A stretch of DNA of 64,000 nucleotides from Peribacillus tepidiphilus (GCF_009466385.1 NZ_WIAQ01000002.1:185678-249677); one strand, 5' to 3'. Shown: positions 1-6,668, counted from the first letter of the stretch. The notes: generated from the sequence alone by a model not told the origin. Translations and numbers: made by a program.

Positions 1-82
1 AATCAAAAATTTCTCCAGCTTGTTCTTGAGTTAAATTTTTTTCCTCACGTAACTTTTTAAGTCGTTCCCCCAATGTTTTCAT
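1..82 (-). CDS. Prophage repressor, XRE/CI-type (partial, N-terminus only)
   Basis: Reading leftward from an ATG at 82, the first 27 codons start MKTLGERLKKLREEKNLTQE, the first helices of an XRE-family helix-turn-helix; the rest lies left of the window. It is divergent from the Cro-like gene at 239, and the 156-bp gap holds paired operator-like repeats. This is the classic lysogeny-switch layout, so CI-type repressor is the likely role. That role is inferred from position and family, as the C-terminal half is not visible. Confidence 0.75.
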   Translation of the reverse strand, partial: MKTLGERLKKLREEKNLTQEQAGEIFD

Positions 83-168
83 ACTGCCACTTCCTCAGTG
101 TTATTATAGAAATTCTATCATAATTGCTATATATGCAAAATAAAGTTGCAAAAAACGAAAAAAAATAT

Positions 169-225
169 TTGACATTGCGATTAATGCAATTTATTATTAG
201 ATTAAGGTTGTTGCAAATAATGCAA
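169..225 (+). promoter_or_regulatory. Early rightward promoter with two operator-like inverted repeats
   Basis: A near-consensus sigma-A promoter is seen: TTGACA at 169-174, a 17-bp spacer and TATTAT at 192-197. Two related 15-bp dyads of the form TTGC-N7-TGCAA overlap or follow it: TTGCGATTAATGCAA (175-189, inside the spacer) and TTGCAAATAATGCAA (211-225, just before the ribosome binding site). A half-related site (TGCAAAATAAAGTTGCAA) lies near 134-151 on the repressor side. Repressor/Cro binding here is inferred. Confidence 0.65.
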
Positions 226-238
226 CAGGAGGTGTGAA

Positions 239-457
239 ATGATTAAATTAAACCTTGAGTTTATAAGAGGCATCAGGAAATCACATAATTTATCTCAAGA
301 AGAAATGGCAAAGAAATTAGGATTTAACACTGTTTATCCCTATCATAGAAAAGAAACAGGTCAACAGCCTTTTACAGCTGAAGAAATATTTACTCTAGCT
401 ACCTTGTTCAATGAACCATATGAAAAATTTTTTTGCGATTCTAGTTGCGAAAAATGA
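239..457 (+). CDS. Cro-like XRE helix-turn-helix regulator
   Basis: This 72-residue protein has the helix-turn-helix pattern LSQEEMAKKLGF near residues 18-29 and is almost nothing but the DNA-binding domain. AGGAGGTG precedes the ATG. It is the first gene of the rightward early operon, divergent from the repressor at 82, with operator-like dyads between them. A Cro role (blocking repressor synthesis to favour lytic growth) fits the position but is inferred. The usual invariant serine of the recognition helix region is replaced by a Tyr/His-rich stretch (YPYHRK). Confidence 0.7.
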   Translation: MIKLNLEFIRGIRKSHNLSQEEMAKKLGFNTVYPYHRKETGQQPFTAEEIFTLATLFNEPYEKFFCDSSCEK

Positions 458-481
458 AATTATTAAAGGCGGTGACAGTGA

Positions 482-646
482 ATGGATCATGCTTCAGTGA
501 GTTTAGCATACAAGGTGTTAAGCGAGTTGCATTTACTCATAATGAGCCTAGAAGATCCTTGTTACGAAAAAGCAGATGTCCATGAATCCGTCACAGCCTT
601 AATCAAAGATATGGATGAGCTAATTCAAAGTGTCAAAAGTCCATAA
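482..646 (+). CDS. Small early phage protein of unknown function (54 aa)
   Basis: An ATG at 482 preceded by AAGGCGGTGA opens 54 codons, starting MDHASVSLAYKVLSEL and ending QSVKSP. It is acidic and predicted helical, with no recognised domain. It sits 24 bp after the Cro-like gene and 26 bp before the next, within the early operon. The good ribosome binding site, operon spacing and typical length support it. The function is unknown. Confidence 0.6.
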   Translation: MDHASVSLAYKVLSELHLLIMSLEDPCYEKADVHESVTALIKDMDELIQSVKSP

Positions 647-672
647 GTCTTATTAAAAAGGAAGTGTTATAA

Positions 673-1023
673 ATGAAATGCTTTCATTGTAATTGTCCTG
701 TAATGAATATGAGAGAAATTAGTCCTAGTTTATTTGAATGCACTCTTTGTGACATGGTGTTTGATTTAGACCATGCTAAACACGCAGAAAAAGAACTACA
801 ATCTATAGGCTTCATTCAAATGGCAAACGAGTATCTTGCTGAACAATGGCATGGTTACTTTAGAGTGAAACATCCAGAAATAAAATTGATTAAGTATGGT
901 ATTGAACAATGGATTTTTATTGATTCTCGCGGACTATCACATGTGAAAGAAAGCCTGTTGAAACGAAGAAAGCAATTTGCTACAGAACTTGAAAAAATCG
1001 ATTCGATGTTGAAAGATTTGTAG
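673..1023 (+). CDS. Early phage protein with N-terminal zinc ribbon
   Basis: This 116-residue protein has Cys3, Cys6, Cys8 and then CTLC at about residues 23-26, a plausible zinc ribbon. A basic/acidic C-terminal stretch (ESLLKRRKQFATELEKID) looks like a coiled coil. The ribosome binding site AAGGAAGTG precedes the ATG. It belongs to the early operon next to helix-turn-helix regulators, so a nucleic-acid-binding or regulatory role is a reasonable guess only. I do not recognise the family. Confidence 0.65.
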   Translation: MKCFHCNCPVMNMREISPSLFECTLCDMVFDLDHAKHAEKELQSIGFIQMANEYLAEQWHGYFRVKHPEIKLIKYGIEQWIFIDSRGLSHVKESLLKRRKQFATELEKIDSMLKDL

Positions 1024-1094
1024 TTTCAAGTATAGGACAAATGAAGTCACATTAACAGGAAATAAGTGGTACAGAAGTGGAGGAGGGTTAGAAA

Positions 1095-1607
1095 GTGGCA
1101 ATCGGTGAAGCGATGGCGGCAGCCAGGAAACGTCAGGGAATGACGCAATTAGATTTAAGCCAAGAAGTGAATTATTCTCGTGAAGCCATTGCAAAATACG
1201 AGGCTGGCACGAGAACACTGCCAAGAGAAATGTATGCAAAAGTGACACAAAAAATTGATGACCCGGAATTTTATTTTGAAACATGGGGTATTACAACGGG
1301 CCATGTCAGCATTCCATATTTTGATGGGGAGCATGTTGATCAACATCCAGCAAGTATGGGGTATTTAGTTAAACAGGAAACAGAAGAAGCTCTGGAACAT
1401 CTAAGGCAGATCTGTTGGGCTAAGCCAGCAAAAGTGCATAACGAAGAAGACCGCGAAAATGTAAAGCGAGCAATGCTCGAAGTATTAGATGCAGCAGCAT
1501 CAATGGTGAATTTAGTTGCTGTTTTATGCAAAGAGCATCGATTGAGCATGAAGGATGTATTTAGAGCATGGCAAGTAAGCTTAAAAACCAGAAGATTAAG
1601 AAAATAA
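1095..1607 (+). CDS. Helix-turn-helix (XRE) phage regulator, 170 aa
   Basis: The start is GTG at 1095 behind the strong site GGAGGAGGG. Residues 1-60 form an XRE domain: MTQLDLSQEVNYSREAIAKY covers the recognition helix, followed by an EAGTRTLP turn. Residues 90-170 are helical and charged, ending in a basic RRLRK tail. It is the second helix-turn-helix protein of the early operon and may regulate replication or late timing. That role is inferred and no ligand domain is visible. Confidence 0.75.
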   Translation: MAIGEAMAAARKRQGMTQLDLSQEVNYSREAIAKYEAGTRTLPREMYAKVTQKIDDPEFYFETWGITTGHVSIPYFDGEHVDQHPASMGYLVKQETEEALEHLRQICWAKPAKVHNEEDRENVKRAMLEVLDAAASMVNLVAVLCKEHRLSMKDVFRAWQVSLKTRRLRK

Positions 1608-1623
1608 AAATAGGAGGAATACA

Positions 1624-1866
1624 ATGACTGCAATTCCAAGGGATGTCCACTCATTACAGATGCATACACATAGTGTAAGAGGTGATGCATCCATGGAAAA
1701 CGAGAAATATGCTGAGACTTACAAATTAGGCAATACCATCATTCATGTTGTAGAACCCAAAGGGGTTACAGAAGAACAAGTTCAGCGAGTCCTTAGAGAA
1801 TTTCACCTGGTAGGATGGTCAATATTAGAAGAAATGCAAGAGAAGCAAAAGCAAAGCCAGGATTAA
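1624..1866 (+). CDS. Small early phage protein, unknown (80 aa)
   Basis: The ATG at 1624 follows AGGAGGAATACA. A second in-frame ATG at 1693 (MENEKYAETY) is preceded by AGAGGTG, so the shorter form is possible. The C-terminal part from residue 24 (YKLGNTIIHVVEPKGVTEEQ) looks like a compact alpha/beta domain. It sits in the early operon, 16 bp after the preceding gene. The family is not recognised. Confidence 0.6.
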   Translation: MTAIPRDVHSLQMHTHSVRGDASMENEKYAETYKLGNTIIHVVEPKGVTEEQVQRVLREFHLVGWSILEEMQEKQKQSQD

Positions 1867-1907
1867 TCCTGGTGGAATGGACAAGCCTTATAAGGAGGTG
1901 AATAGAA

Positions 1908-2075
1908 ATGAGTTATGTATTTTCTGTTAGTTCTTTGATGAAAGCTGGGGAAGTTAGGAAGTTATGTGCCGAAATGCGTATGAACCGCAGTCAACTACTC
2001 TTAACCGAAATACAAATAAAATCACAATTATTTGCAAAAGAAAAAGCAGCAAGTGCTGGAACACTCACTGCTTAA
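1908..2075 (+). CDS. Small early phage protein, possibly DNA-binding (55 aa)
   Basis: TAAGGAGGTG precedes an ATG at 1908. The 55-codon product starts MSYVFSVSSLMKAGEVRKLC and ends AASAGTLTA. Residues 12-35 could fold as a short helix-turn-helix, but this is not a clear match. It is followed immediately by the structured element at 2121-2214. Ribosome binding site and operon position support expression. The function is unknown. Confidence 0.6.
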   Translation: MSYVFSVSSLMKAGEVRKLCAEMRMNRSQLLLTEIQIKSQLFAKEKAASAGTLTA

Positions 2076-2120
2076 AAGAAGAAAAATTCCTTATTCACAT
2101 CTTATCATGTCTAAATTAGA

Positions 2121-2214
2121 CAGGCAAGCTTCGGGCTTGCCGTAAGGGTTAAGGATTTTCTCACGCTAACATTGTGAGAATGCCCCCGGATCCTTAACTC
2201 TTACGGTGCGCACC
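2121..2214 (+). ncRNA. Highly structured intergenic element (nested hairpins), identity unknown
   Basis: Three stems are visible. Hairpin A pairs GGCAAGC (2123-2129) with GCTTGCC (2135-2141) around TTCGG. Hairpin B is a 17-bp stem, 2140-2156 with 2190-2206, with one G-T wobble. It encloses hairpin C, TTCTCAC (2158-2164) with GTGAGAA (2174-2180), plus the bulge TGCCCCCGG. A palindrome GGTGCGCACC closes it at 2205-2214. No U-tract follows, so it is not an ordinary terminator. It ends 10 bp before the next gene's ribosome binding site and could act as a leader, processing site or small RNA. The pairing is seen; the function is inferred. Confidence 0.55.
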
Positions 2215-2241
2215 GAACATTTTAAAGGAGGTTTGGAAACG

Positions 2242-2628
2242 TTGGACCGTGAAGCCAAGAAGAAAATAAGAAAACAGATTTCTGTTGTCCTAGATGCACA
2301 TTGCCACGTTTGCCCATGCATCAAATCAACTAAACAGAATCTATGCTCCAATTGTCCAGTAAGTGAAAAGTTGAAAATGTTATCTTCGCAGTTACTTGAA
2401 GATGAAAAACCTAAATCGATTCCAAAGATGGATACACCTAAAAAAAGTGGCAGATGGGAGAATGATGAAGTTTTATATTTGATAAACCATTATCATCTAT
2501 ATCCATTAAAGCATCTAGCTGAAAAGTTAAATCGGGATATTTCATCTGTTTATAACAAAGCTTTTAGACTTCATAAATTGAAAATAATACAGATTCATTC
2601 TGATCGAGGAAAGAAGCGTGTCATTTAA
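2242..2628 (+). CDS. Zinc-finger protein with C-terminal Myb/SANT-like domain
   Basis: A TTG at 2242 is chosen because AAAGGAGG (2224-2231) is correctly spaced from it; a GTG at 2206 lies inside the hairpin. The 128-residue product opens MDREAKKKIRKQI, then has a cysteine cluster (CHVCPC and CSNCP), then a tryptophan-led helical domain (GRWENDEVLYLINHYHLYPL) resembling Myb/SANT helix-turn-helix proteins found in Bacillus phages. A DNA-binding role is likely; the target is unknown. Confidence 0.65.
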   Translation: MDREAKKKIRKQISVVLDAHCHVCPCIKSTKQNLCSNCPVSEKLKMLSSQLLEDEKPKSIPKMDTPKKSGRWENDEVLYLINHYHLYPLKHLAEKLNRDISSVYNKAFRLHKLKIIQIHSDRGKKRVI

Positions 2629-2657
2629 AAATAGTTTATGCAGGAGATGGACTAGCT

Positions 2658-2828
2658 ATGCTATACGAAGTTGATTTTTCTGTAAAAGTTTCTGATTCAT
2701 TCTGCACAATCCATACAGCGTTTGTTCTTGCCTGCAGTGTCTCAGAATGCATGGCCAAAGCTCAAGAAATTAAGAAAAGTCTTGAGCCAAGACACGGAAA
2801 TCAAATTTTTATCTCAATTGAGGCTTAA
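2658..2828 (+). CDS. Small phage protein, unknown (56 aa)
   Basis: The ATG at 2658 follows GCAGGAGA with 10-nt spacing. The product begins MLYEVDFSVKVSDSFCTIHT and ends QIFISIEA. Its alternation of beta-type and helical stretches and two cysteines give no family match. I chose this frame over an overlapping one (2722-2832) because it has a ribosome binding site and stops 4 bp before the next start. Confidence 0.55.
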   Translation: MLYEVDFSVKVSDSFCTIHTAFVLACSVSECMAKAQEIKKSLEPRHGNQIFISIEA

Positions 2829-2832
2829 CCGT

Positions 2833-3039
2833 ATGCTTTCAAATGGTATCATCACCAAAGTATTGCTGCCGACAACACTCTTGAACACAAGAGAATCTAT
2901 ACCGGAGCAAATTTTTTTAAACGATGTACGGAAATATCTTGAAAAGTATACAAATTATAGATTGATAGATGTGGTTGATTCGTTTGCCGTATGTGAAAGA
3001 TTAGAAGTTCAAAAGAAGGGTGGAAGAAAAAGAAAATGA
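2833..3039 (+). CDS. Small basic-tailed phage protein, unknown (68 aa)
   Basis: The ATG at 2833 comes 4 bp after the preceding stop, with a weak TTGAGG upstream, so translational coupling is likely. The product starts MLSNGIITKVLLPTTLLNTR and ends with a very basic tail (KKGGRKRK). The stop overlaps the initiator start (ATGA, 3036-3039). The frame is open further upstream, but that extension lacks a ribosome binding site. The function is unknown; it may assist the replication module. Confidence 0.5.
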   Translation: MLSNGIITKVLLPTTLLNTRESIPEQIFLNDVRKYLEKYTNYRLIDVVDSFAVCERLEVQKKGGRKRK

Positions 3040-4118
3040 ACACTGGATATAGCACTGTAGATGAAATAGGACAACTCAACATTCAAGGTAATGTAATACC
3101 CTCTATTTGGTTTAGAAATCTCACTTTCAGTAACGGTAAACCACACTTTATCGCTATTACCCTTCTATCAGAGATCTTGTATTGGTACCGTCCAACGGTC
3201 GTGAGAGATGAGCAATCGGGTGTAATCATTGGGGCTAACAAGAAATTTAGAGCCGATAAACTTCAAAGAAACTATCAAGCCTTTGCGGATCAATTTGGCT
3301 TTACAAAACGTCAAGTCAAAGATGCGATGGATTATTTAGAAGAACACAGCCTTATCACTCGTGAATTTAGAGAAATCACAACAGCAAATGGAACCAAGAT
3401 GAATAACGTACTTTTCGTTGAGCCGGTGGTTGAAAATGTAAAAAAAATTACGTTTGAAGAACTGGACATCACCCTCCTACGTTCGGACGTACCCCCTCCT
3501 ACGCTGGAAGGTACCACCCTCCTACGTTCGGACGTACCACCCTCTTACGCTGGAACGGAGGAGACTCCTACGCTGGAACGTAGGACAAATACAATTATTA
3601 CTACAAATACTACTACAAATAATATTACTGACATTATTACTAAGGAGTCGGAACTTGAAGCTGAACTCGAAGGGACGACAGAAACGGAATACCAAAATGC
3701 AGCGATGCTTATTGAGCAGAAATATATTCAGTTACGAGGGAATGGTTTATTCGTTTCTCCTAAAGACATTATGGCTATTCAGGAAGTAGTTGCCGTAGGG
3801 ATCCCTGTAAAAGATGTTTTGAAATATCTTGAGGAATCTTTTAAACGGTATGAACCAAAGTATCCAGGTGACAAGATTAATGGTTTCGCATATTGCAAGA
3901 CATATATCCTTCATCAGCATTATTTGTCAGAGCAAAGAAAGAATGCCCATACCCAAACGAAAGGGGGAAAAGTCCGTGATAAGCATTCAGGAAGCACTAA
4001 AACAAATTGCAGCAGACCGTCCGGACCTTCGAAAGAGACTCGAAGACTTGAAGAATTGGCAAGAAAAAAAGGTCTTATCCAGCCAGGGACAGTTCGAGAC
4101 ATTGACGTCGATTTCTGA
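3036..4118 (+). CDS. Phage replication initiator (replisome-organizer type)
   Basis: This 360-residue protein has an N-terminal winged-helix region (about 1-125: FGFTKRQVKDAMDYLEEHSL is the recognition unit), a low-complexity Thr/Asn linker (about 150-210) and a helical C-terminal domain (220-300) like DnaD/DnaB-type phage initiators. It is followed directly by a DnaC-type loader, the usual pair. The linker codons contain five 22-bp DNA repeats and then an AT-rich run, as in other phages whose origin lies inside the initiator gene. The family assignment comes from architecture and context. Confidence 0.7.
   Translation: MNTGYSTVDEIGQLNIQGNVIPSIWFRNLTFSNGKPHFIAITLLSEILYWYRPTVVRDEQSGVIIGANKKFRADKLQRNYQAFADQFGFTKRQVKDAMDYLEEHSLITREFREITTANGTKMNNVLFVEPVVENVKKITFEELDITLLRSDVPPPTLEGTTLLRSDVPPSYAGTEETPTLERRTNTIITTNTTTNNITDIITKESELEAELEGTTETEYQNAAMLIEQKYIQLRGNGLFVSPKDIMAIQEVVAVGIPVKDVLKYLEESFKRYEPKYPGDKINGFAYCKTYILHQHYLSEQRKNAHTQTKGGKVRDKHSGSTKTNCSRPSGPSKETRRLEELARKKGLIQPGTVRDIDVDF
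3472..3650 (+). repeat. Candidate phage replication origin: five iterons plus AT-rich tract
   Basis: Five related 22-bp units start at 3472, 3494, 3517, 3540 and 3563. Each has the core CCTACG(T/C)T(C/G)G(G/A)A. Unit 5 is a full dyad, CCTACG-N6-CGTAGG. Spacing is 22, 23, 23 and 23 bp, close to two helical turns but not a multiple of three. Pressure is therefore on DNA rather than protein. Positions 3585-3645 are strongly AT-rich (many TAC/AAT/ATT), a plausible unwinding region. The repeats are seen; origin function is inferred from phages such as lambda. Confidence 0.65.
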
Positions 4119-4887
4119 AAAGTGCCCTTATCTTAAATGTGATGGCGAAGGACTAATCCATTTAAAAAACTGGAGTACTGGCGAGGAAAAAATGCAGGAG
4201 TGTAAGTGTAGGCAAGATAAAAGTCATTTCAAAAAACTGACTATAGCGAACATTCCAGAAGAATTCCGAGGGGTTACGATCGCTTCGTTTGATGTCTCTT
4301 TATACAAAGATCCTGAATCTAAGCAAAGAGCAGCAACAGCGAAGAGGGCTGCAGCAAATTTCGTAAAGAATTTCGAGGCAATGCGCACACAAGGGAAAGG
4401 GCTATACCTCTACAGCTATGAGAAGGGTTCTGGAAAGAGCAGGCTTGCTGCAAGCATTCTGAACGCACTTTGTAAAGTCTATGATTCTGACAAAAATCCC
4501 TTGCGAGTCTTGTATTCTTCAGCCGTTAATTTGCTCGATGAAATCAGAAAGACGTTCGGGAAAGACAGCAAAGTTAGTACGTCAGACCTGATAGAACGTA
4601 TCAAAAATGCTGATGTTCTAGTTATTGATGATCTTGGAGTCGAAAACGTCACAGATTGGGTAGAGCAAATATTTACAACTATTCTGGAACATCGATTGAC
4701 GAACAAAAAAGTGACGATCTTTACATCCAATCTTTCTGTTGATGAGCTTGATGAGAAGTATAAAGCAGGCAGGGTTAGCAGCCGGATTGAGAAAATGGCA
4801 TTTCCTATCTACATGCCGGATGAGAGAGTTAGAAGTCACTTGGCTAAAAAAGAAAACGAAATGCTTCAAGACATTTTGTTCAGTTAA
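3976..4887 (+). CDS. DnaC-type helicase loader (AAA+ ATPase)
   Basis: The start GTG at 3976 (MISIQEALKQI) follows AAAGGGGGAA and lies 143 bp inside the preceding gene. The 303-residue product has a Cys cluster near residues 50-76 (CPYLKC then CKC), Walker A in YEKGSGKS (about 148-155), Walker B VLVIDDLG (about 213-220) and a TSNLS sensor-1 motif. It is expected to load the host DnaC/DnaB helicase at the phage origin with the initiator upstream. A later start cannot be excluded. Confidence 0.8.
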   Translation: MISIQEALKQIAADRPDLRKRLEDLKNWQEKKVLSSQGQFETLTSISEKCPYLKCDGEGLIHLKNWSTGEEKMQECKCRQDKSHFKKLTIANIPEEFRGVTIASFDVSLYKDPESKQRAATAKRAAANFVKNFEAMRTQGKGLYLYSYEKGSGKSRLAASILNALCKVYDSDKNPLRVLYSSAVNLLDEIRKTFGKDSKVSTSDLIERIKNADVLVIDDLGVENVTDWVEQIFTTILEHRLTNKKVTIFTSNLSVDELDEKYKAGRVSSRIEKMAFPIYMPDERVRSHLAKKENEMLQDILFS

Positions 4888-4903
4888 AGGAGGTGAGAAT
4901 TTT

Positions 4904-5098
4904 ATGTGTCCAGTGTGTGAAGGAAAAGGGAGAGTCTTTAAGATACTCGGAGCTGGTTTATTTTCAATCGGTCCTTGTGAGGTTTGTAATGGACCTGAAC
5001 GGGTCGTTCCTGATAAAAGCAAGAAAGATCATAAATTGGCCATAGAAAAAGCTTATGTTAATTTCTACGGGCTACCAGAAGGAGAGGTACACTCATGA
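4904..5098 (+). CDS. Small zinc-finger protein, DnaJ-like CxxCxGxG motif
   Basis: The ATG at 4904 follows AAAGGAGGTGAG. The 64-residue product starts MCPVCEGKGRVF and later has CEVCNG, so two CxxC knuckles of the DnaJ zinc-centre type bracket a glycine-rich segment. It starts 17 bp after the loader and overlaps the next gene by 4 bp (ATGA). It could be a small zinc-binding adaptor; the function is unknown. Confidence 0.65.
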   Translation: MCPVCEGKGRVFKILGAGLFSIGPCEVCNGPERVVPDKSKKDHKLAIEKAYVNFYGLPEGEVHS

Positions 5099-5283
5099 CA
5101 CTATTGCGAGAAGCAGTTGAAAAAAGAAAAGCGTTTTTAATCAGACGCCTTTTGAAGTTTGGCTTAAAGAAAAACAGTGATGGCAGGCAGTTTTACGAAA
5201 TTAGCCTTTCTGAATTAGAGTACCTCTATATTTCAGAATGTTGCAAAAAGGCACGTAAGGAGCCGGTCGAGCAAATCTATTAA
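5095..5283 (+). CDS. FbpA-like small basic protein (Fur-regulated basic protein family)
   Basis: This 62-residue product, LLREAVEKRKAFLIRRLLKF followed by an F/YELSLSELE-type segment, matches my memory of the Bacillus Fur-regulated basic protein (FbpA) family, whose host members act with the small RNA FsrA in iron sparing. It overlaps the preceding zinc-finger gene at ATGA. Phage copies of this family occur but their role is not established. No Fur box is apparent here. Confidence 0.55.
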   Translation: MTLLREAVEKRKAFLIRRLLKFGLKKNSDGRQFYEISLSELEYLYISECCKKARKEPVEQIY

Positions 5284-5299
5284 GTGGAGGTCAAGCACC

Positions 5300-5476
5300 A
5301 TGGAAACATTCGTTCATGTGTATGAATGTGAGAAATGCATTCTGACATTTGCAGTTGAGCAAGAATTTGAAGATCAGACCGCGGTCACATGTCCTGTATG
5401 CCATTCTGAAGAATCAATCAGGGATGTTGGAGGAGGTATTTTGGTTGTTAGATACGGTACAGAAGTTGATGAATAA
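5300..5476 (+). CDS. Small zinc-ribbon protein (58 aa)
   Basis: The ATG at 5300 follows GTGGAGG. The product starts METFVHVYECEKCILTF and has CPVC at residues 31-34, giving a CxxC-N17-CxxC zinc ribbon, and ends RYGTEVDE. A longer frame overlapping it (5349-5615) lacks a ribosome binding site and destroys the zinc ribbon, so this frame is preferred. The stop overlaps the next start. The function is unknown. Confidence 0.6.
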   Translation: METFVHVYECEKCILTFAVEQEFEDQTAVTCPVCHSEESIRDVGGGILVVRYGTEVDE

Positions 5477-5615
5477 GCCTTTTAATAACTCAGTGACTAC
5501 TTCCCAATTATCCCCTGAGGAGCTAGAATCCTACAAGCAACGAGGGACAAAAAAAGAGACCAGGCGAACTGATTGGCGCTGGCCATTAACTAAGAAAAAT
5601 AAACAAAAAAAATAG
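5469..5615 (+). CDS. Small basic phage protein (48 aa)
   Basis: The ATG at 5469 overlaps the end of the zinc-ribbon gene. The product starts MNKPFNNSVTTSQLSPEELE and ends in a lysine-rich tail. No clear Shine-Dalgarno sequence is seen, so coupling to the upstream gene would be needed. A small hairpin (CCTGG/CCAGG) follows at about 5616-5632. Support is limited to the open frame and context. Confidence 0.4.
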   Translation: MNKPFNNSVTTSQLSPEELESYKQRGTKKETRRTDWRWPLTKKNKQKK

Positions 5616-5676
5616 CCTGGAAGCAACCAGGTAATTAATTACACACACCTAGATTATAGCATATGGGGTGTTAATG

Positions 5677-5886
5677 ATGGAAAAAAGAATTCGCGACTTA
5701 AACATAAATATACAAGATATGTCTATTACACACACTATGCAAGAAGGAAAGGTTTTATTAATCGTTTTGGACGGAGTGCAAGGAAAAGCAAAAGTTTGTG
5801 AAGCTGTCGAACACGGTCAGACAATTGTTGAGACAGCAAAGGGCAAAGCGACTCGAATCAAATTCGAGGGAAGCGAGCTGATCTAA
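5677..5886 (+). CDS. XtrA-like phage protein
   Basis: This 69-residue product starts MEKRIRDLNINIQDM, with DGVQGKAKVCEAVEHGQT in the middle and IKFEGSEL at the end. The pattern (short, beta-rich, an EHGxT motif, ending in GELL/GSEL) resembles XtrA of the B. subtilis prophage PBSX. The start could also be ATG 5674 or GTG 5668; GGGGTG at 5665-5670 best fits 5677. The function of XtrA is not established. The family call is from memory. Confidence 0.55.
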   Translation: MEKRIRDLNINIQDMSITHTMQEGKVLLIVLDGVQGKAKVCEAVEHGQTIVETAKGKATRIKFEGSELI

Positions 5887-6072
5887 AAAACGGATTAAAA
5901 ACCCCTTAGAATGCTAATCAACGACTATACATCAAGTATGAACGATAACGAGTACCTTTTTAAGCCTAAAAATGGTACGGAAAATTAGTGGTAGGTTACA
6001 GAATTTGTATTGCGTTTCATTAAAAAGGATGTGAATTAATGAAAGTTACAGCTCAAAGGAGGTAGGAGCTAT

Positions 6073-6237
6073 ATGCAAACTGTAGTGATCGCAGACGATC
6101 GTCCCAAATGGATGCGTGATGAGGATAGGAGAATGGCGTGCATGACACGCTGTTCTCTATTTAAAAAATGTGCTAGCAGGGTTGGAGCAGATTGTAAGAA
6201 GTTGGGTGGAACGGAGGTTCCGAAAATACGAGGTTGA
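6073..6237 (+). CDS. Cysteine-containing small phage protein (54 aa)
   Basis: AAAGGAGGTAGGAG precedes the ATG at 6073. The product starts MQTVVIADDRPKWMRDEDRR and has four cysteines (23, 27, 33, 41), possibly metal binding, with a basic C-terminus. An 8-codon minicistron (MKVTAQRR) at 6040-6066 lies immediately upstream, its stop falling at the ribosome binding site. The function is unknown. Confidence 0.6.
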   Translation: MQTVVIADDRPKWMRDEDRRMACMTRCSLFKKCASRVGADCKKLGGTEVPKIRG

Positions 6238-6256
6238 TGAATAAGGTGGTGAGGAT

Positions 6257-6628
6257 ATGGACCAAATTTCAATCTTTGAATCTCTTGACTACGAGAGGAC
6301 TTTTTACCATGCAGGAGCTATGTATGCAGAAGTGCCAAAGGATGAAATTATTGTTTCTCCAATAAAGTTAGGCGACGGAATCATACGACCAGGGGAATTT
6401 GTTCAAAAGTTTGGTGAAAAAAAACGTACCATGTTTGAGATGCAGGAAGGGCATTATTTACGGTATGTAGGAAAAACAGATAAACTGCTGCTTTTTAGTC
6501 CAGATGACTATGAAGGAAATATATATTATGCATTCTTCTATGTTGATCAAAATACGCTACTAATTGGCTCACAAGGAAGAATGAGAGATATACGGATCCA
6601 GAAACTCCGAAAGAAAACAGTTTTATAG
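6257..6628 (+). CDS. Phage protein of unknown function (123 aa)
   Basis: The ATG at 6257 follows AAGGTGGTGAGG. The product starts MDQISIFESLDYERTFYHAG, is beta-rich with several Tyr/Phe residues, and ends in a basic tail (RIQKLRKKTVL). The opening MDQISIF resembles short motifs of phage single-strand-binding or sliding-clamp clients, but this is weak. It stands 19 bp after the previous gene in the same operon. Confidence 0.55.
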   Translation: MDQISIFESLDYERTFYHAGAMYAEVPKDEIIVSPIKLGDGIIRPGEFVQKFGEKKRTMFEMQEGHYLRYVGKTDKLLLFSPDDYEGNIYYAFFYVDQNTLLIGSQGRMRDIRIQKLRKKTVL

Positions 6629-6668
6629 TAGACACATAAAGCGTAATAATTAGATTGGAGGACAGGGA

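Noticed and set aside
2158..2189. Resemblance of CTAACA...AATGCC to twister ribozyme conserved bases
   Set aside because: The bases lie in a simple hairpin loop and the P1/P2 pairings required for twister cannot be formed; no hammerhead core (CTGATGA) is present either.
2722..2832. Upstream extension of the small gene at 2833
   Set aside because: The other frame (2658-2828) has a ribosome binding site and complete small gene over the same DNA, so the extension is probably a shadow.
3472..3584. Possible CRISPR array
   Set aside because: The repeats are adjacent 22-bp units with no unique 30-40 bp spacers and no cas genes; iterons fit better.
3454..3789. Repetitive open frame inside the initiator gene
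   Set aside because: It is a frame-shifted reading of the iterons and AT-rich tract, without a ribosome binding site.
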